Origin: Perognathus longimembris pacificus
Lineage: Eukaryota > Chordata > Mammalia > Rodentia > Heteromyidae
DNA length: 64,000 bases
Reading direction: 5' to 3'
NCBI RefSeq assembly: GCF_023159225.1
Contig: NC_063166.1
Coordinates: forward strand, 40,782,149-40,846,148
Notes under the pieces: model-generated
What the model saw: only the letters and a program-made list of their open reading frames with translations
What the model was told of the DNA's origin: nothing
Database searches by the model: none
Part shown: piece by piece, positions 60,283 to 64,000 of the stretch
Layout: every line of letters begins with the position of its first letter
Position numbering within the stretch: position 1 is the stretch's first letter
Made by a program: the position numbers and the translations under genes

Positions 60283-61838
60283 TTAAAAGTTTCTCCTTTA
60301 CTGTATGTTGACTTAAATAGTAGAATTTGCAACAACTTGGTTTATATTAACTGGTTAGGAAAATAAACTCCAATAGGCTTGGCTTGGAATAATTTGGCTG
60401 ATTTATTTTATCGTTTCTTTATACATATTAATGTTCACTTTCATTGGAGTATCATCATTGGTGATTAAGGAAGTTTTCTGTTTTGCCTGAGAACAGAGAT
60501 ATATGTGCATGGGAGCTAAGGACTTTCACTGGGAAACAGTTTTAGAATATGACAATTACCAGTAATTTGTCTTTGATTAACATGTGTGATATAAATGTGC
60601 TCATTCTTATTCTTTTATTTGGGTGAGCTGATTGCTGCATGATGGAGATGTCTGATCTGAACAAAGAAATGAGTTTGCAGACAGGTATCTTGCTGCGGTT
60701 ACTGGAATTTTACTTTAGCCTGAGTGCCGGGAATTTTCCATGATAACAGTAATTTCTAATACTCATATATTGTTACATAGAATACATTGTCTGGAACCTT
60801 CCAAAATTATAATGAAACTTTCTATCAGAGACAACTAATAAAATGATTCATAATATACTTATATCTTCATTGTAGCAGAGCTCCAAAGAATCCACACAGG
60901 TAATAAAGTAACATAGCATATGCCCACCAGTGCACCAGTATGGGCATCCTGGTTTTGTTGTGCTACTGTACTACATTTGTCACAATGTAACTGTTGGGGG
61001 AAACCCAGTAAAGATTACATGAGACATCTCTCTATTGCTTTTGCAACTTCTCATGGGTGTATATCCATTTGTCTGCTCTGTAGTCATTTATATTAAAGTC
61101 ATAGTCATTTGAGATTTATTTGCATGTGACCTAATATTTAAAGAGTTCTTTCTAATTAAAAGTACTGAATATATTCACCGCCAGGTTCTCCAAAGTTGAG
61201 GTCCAATAATAGATGACAGATTTGAAACCTTTGAGCAATGCATTCCATGTGAGTCAAATTCCTAGGTACAAATTCCTAGTGGCTGGGATTCCTCTCGTGG
61301 AGCTGATGAGATTGTGGAGGAGTAATGGAATTTCACAATGATTGCTAACATTGTCTGATCACATTTTCCAATTATTGTCTCAGAATTCTGAGGTGGAATA
61401 TTTGGTTCCTAGTGATTGTAGCTGTTTTCTAGTGGCTGTGCAGCCTTTAGAGTAACTTCCTTTTGTGGGCTCATTGTCCTGTATGGCATTTTAATTATTA
61501 TTCAAGGTGATATCAATTAGAGTTTGAATTCTTTCAGCTGTGTAATGATATTTTTCTTCAGATATATGCCTGGAAGTTTTAAATTTGGTCATGAGCAAAG
61601 ACTGATGAAATTAGTATTTTTAATTAATTAGGAAATTGCATACATGTCTCAGTTTAAAGGGTACTTGGCAATGAATCAATGTAGCAATTTTCTTTACCCA
61701 GAAAACAAAAGATAAAGTACAATTCTTAGTTGTAAGCAAAGTGTACTTGGATTTCACTGGCGATTGATTATACAAATTATTCAGAAGTTGTTACTGCAAG
61801 ATCTTTGATCCAGTGTATTAGTAAAAACTGAGTTTTGG

Positions 61839-62038
61839 GGGCTGGGAATATGGCCTAGTGGCCATGTATACATGAAGCCGTGGGTTCAATTCCCCAGCAC
61901 CACATATATAGAAAACAGCCAGAAGTGGCGCTGTGGCTCAAGTGGCAGAGTGCTAGCCTTGAGCAAAGAGAAACCAGGACAGTGCTCAGGCCCTGAGTCC
62001 AAGGCCCAGGACTGGCAAAATAAATAAATAAATAAAGT
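61839..62038 (+). mobile_element. ID-headed composite SINE with small head deletion
   Basis: GGGCTGGGAATATGGCCTAG head lacks about 16 bp between the A and B boxes. The AAAT tail is flanked by AACTGAGTTTTGG at 61826-61838 and 62039-62051. Confidence 0.92.
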
Positions 62039-62061
62039 AACTGAGTTTTGGAAGTTTCTAT

Positions 62062-62190
62062 GTTGTGCAGTTTATAGTTTATAGTTTATAATATAATTTG
62101 CATGATTCTACTGTTGCAAATTATATATAATATATAGTATATGTATAATGTATAATATGTATAATGTAAATATATACATATATACACTCA
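62062..62190. repeat. AT-rich low-complexity repeat
   Basis: TTTATAGTTTATAG units pass into ATATATAATATA and TATGTATAATG repeats. Confidence 0.8.
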
Positions 62191-62324
62191 TACATAATAA
62201 ATTAAGTTGAAAGGAACATGAAAAGAAAGTTGACCTTGTAACTACTGAGGAGCCATTTTGAATCAAATATTTTCCTTCTGTTTCCTAACATTACAGTACA
62301 TGGGCATCACTCTTCCTCTCTTTC

Positions 62325-62553
62325 TTTCTCTCTCATTCACTGGGTCTTGAACTCAGGGTCAGGGTGCTAGCCCTTAGTTTTTCAAGGCTGAACTCTACCA
62401 GCAGAGCCACAGTTCCATGTCTACCTTTTTACTGATTAGTTGGAGATTAAAGTCTGAGATGTGTCTCCCTGGGTTAGCTTCAAACTATGATCTTCAGATC
62501 GCTGCTTCTTGAGTGGCTAGGATTACAGGCATGAGCTATCAGAGCCCACCCAA
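62325..62553 (-). mobile_element. 7SL-headed SINE
   Basis: GGGTCTTGAACTCAGGGTCA tail side; GTGGCTAGGATTACAGGCAT head side. Confidence 0.82.
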
Positions 62554-63312
62554 AAGGGTATTACTTTAAAGAGCTTCAGAAATTATTATTTATCCTGGCC
62601 AGCATTCTGGTCCTTTACTCAAACTTATGTACACATTAAGATGATTCTATCTTTGATACTGAAGGTCACATTATTGCCAAAGTCATTCAAAGATTTTATA
62701 TTACTAGTTGTGTGATCCTGGAAGTAAAATCTTAATTCTTTTTCTCATAAAGTTTGAACCCAAAGCCTCTTGTAAGCTCATATCTGCCTACCAGAAAGCT
62801 TTCAATAAAAAAATGACTTGGTAATTCAACTACCAAGAAGAAAATAAATATCCTTCCTTTGGCATGGCAATGGAACAAGCTTGGCCACCTGCATTAGTGG
62901 GTTTCTCACTGAGCTGTTGGATTTCATGGCACTTTTTCCTTTGTCTTAGTGATAGCTGTTATTTATTATCATAAAAACCTGAAGTCTGCAGGATGTGTGA
63001 AACTTCCAAAATATTTTTTGCTATTTAAGTATCTACTGAATCATCCCCTGAATTATCATTCTTTCTTATCAGTATCCTACTATGCAGACTGTGGTGTCCA
63101 ATTTGAAATATTCTAGTATTTGAAAATAAATAACACAAATAATCAAGATTCCAGATACCAATCTGGAGTTAACCAGAAACTCTCCATGTGAATTCTTTAT
63201 TTAGCTAATATCTTCCAATGTTTGCATGTGAAAACTAACTGATGTGACAATTTAAAAAATTCATCACAAATTATCCAGTAAGTGCCCATGACTTACAATA
63301 TCCATTGTTTCT

Positions 63313-63520
63313 GGGCACAGGTAGCTCACACCTATAATCCTAGCTATTCAGAAGGCTCATATCTGAGGATCACAGTTTGAAACCATCCTAAGCAGGAAAA
63401 TGCATGAAACATGTCCAATTAGCCAGCAAAAAGAGAGAAGGGGATCTGTGGCTCATATGGTAGATTTCATCCTTGACAAAAAAGCAAATGAGACTATGAG
63501 ATCTTGAGTTCAAGCCCAGT
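63313..63520 (+). mobile_element. 7SL-headed SINE
   Basis: GGGCACAGGTAGCTCACACC head, ATCTTGAGTTCAAGCCCAGT end, followed by CA-rich sequence. Confidence 0.82.
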
Positions 63521-63537
63521 GAACATGCACGTATGCA

Positions 63538-63587
63538 TTCATGCGTGCTCATGCACACACACACATTTACTCACACACACACACTTT
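63538..63587. repeat. (CA)n-rich tail of a SINE
   Basis: GCACACACACACA and CACACACACACAC blocks separated by TTTACT. Confidence 0.85.
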
Positions 63588-64000
63588 AAAGCCCTTAATG
63601 AAGAGTCACATTTTTATTTTTTATATGCTTGCTCAAAAAGGGTCTTCCAGAAAGAAAAGATAGTGCTTCTTTGGAAAATGAAGATTTAGGATATTTTCCT
63701 AATGCATACTAAATAATAATACTGTTTCGGGGAAAAAAATCTTGATTTTGAATCATCACTCTGGTAAAACCTGGATGTATGGCTTTGGCTATGTTATTAA
63801 ATAACTCTGAAATTCTCTAATAACAACATAGTACTTAAGCTATAGGTTTATTGAAGGAAGTATTCAAAATGCTAAAAAAAGAAAAGCCATAGTACCTAGG
63901 TTATTGTACAAATTCAGCAAATGTTAGTAACAATATGTTATGTATTAAATTGGAATCTGCTTCTAGACCTTTTGTAAATCTACACATATTTTAAGTATTG

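Larger units (their letters stand above)
60221..64000 (+). other. RBMS3: Intron of RBMS3 (5' part)
   Basis: The sequence runs from the GTAAGA donor at 60221 to the window end without another exon that I recognise. It holds a (GT)n tract, one ID-headed SINE, two 7SL-headed SINEs and an AT-rich low-complexity patch. The 61 kb stretch 60285-61838 carries no repeat I can name apart from simple AT-rich sequence. Confidence 0.85.

Overview
This window is mammalian nuclear DNA, almost certainly from a rodent. It is AT-rich, has no dense coding, and is packed with LINE-1 (L1) and SINE insertions. The SINEs are an ID/BC1-type tRNA-derived head and a 7SL-like head, each joined to a shared tRNA-like tail. 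That combination fits what I know of geomyoid rodents (kangaroo rats, pocket mice, pocket gophers; Geo and IDL-Geo type elements). The species assignment is inference.

The only host coding exon I can support is 92 bp at 60129-60220 (+). It encodes the RNP1 half of an RNA-recognition motif and matches the RBMS family, best RBMS3. The rest of the window is therefore read as two RBMS3 introns, about 60 kb upstream and 3.8 kb downstream of the exon. Such large introns suit RBMS3, which is a very long gene.

Layout: 1215-1985 is a decayed minisatellite of about 31 bp period. 2030-3030 is a SINE split by an insert carrying a second minisatellite (about 26 bp period). 5831-12240 is a nested stack: a SINE split by an L1 3' end (6002-6857), whose target-site copy then received a nearly full-length L1 (6874-12167, minus strand, with 5' UTR, broken ORF1 and internally deleted ORF2). 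16072-21250 is a SINE followed by a second, 5'-truncated L1 of the same subfamily. 21685-33000 is SINE-rich, with old L1 tails and a tandem pair of SINEs. 34115-37485 and 48357-49556 are plus-strand 3' L1 pieces. 49557-53790 is a long tract without recognisable repeats. 55366-55442 is a 77-bp L1 tail. 55534-56088 is a processed SERF1 retrocopy with an intact 62-codon frame and a 15-bp target-site duplication. 60129-60220 is the RBMS3 exon.

I find no novel enzymatic or defence system, no CRISPR array and no endogenous retrovirus. The points most worth a second look are the open SERF1 retrocopy, the UG-rich flanks of the RBMS3 exon, a possible antisense exon at 54899-55122, the two minisatellites, and the modular SINE families.
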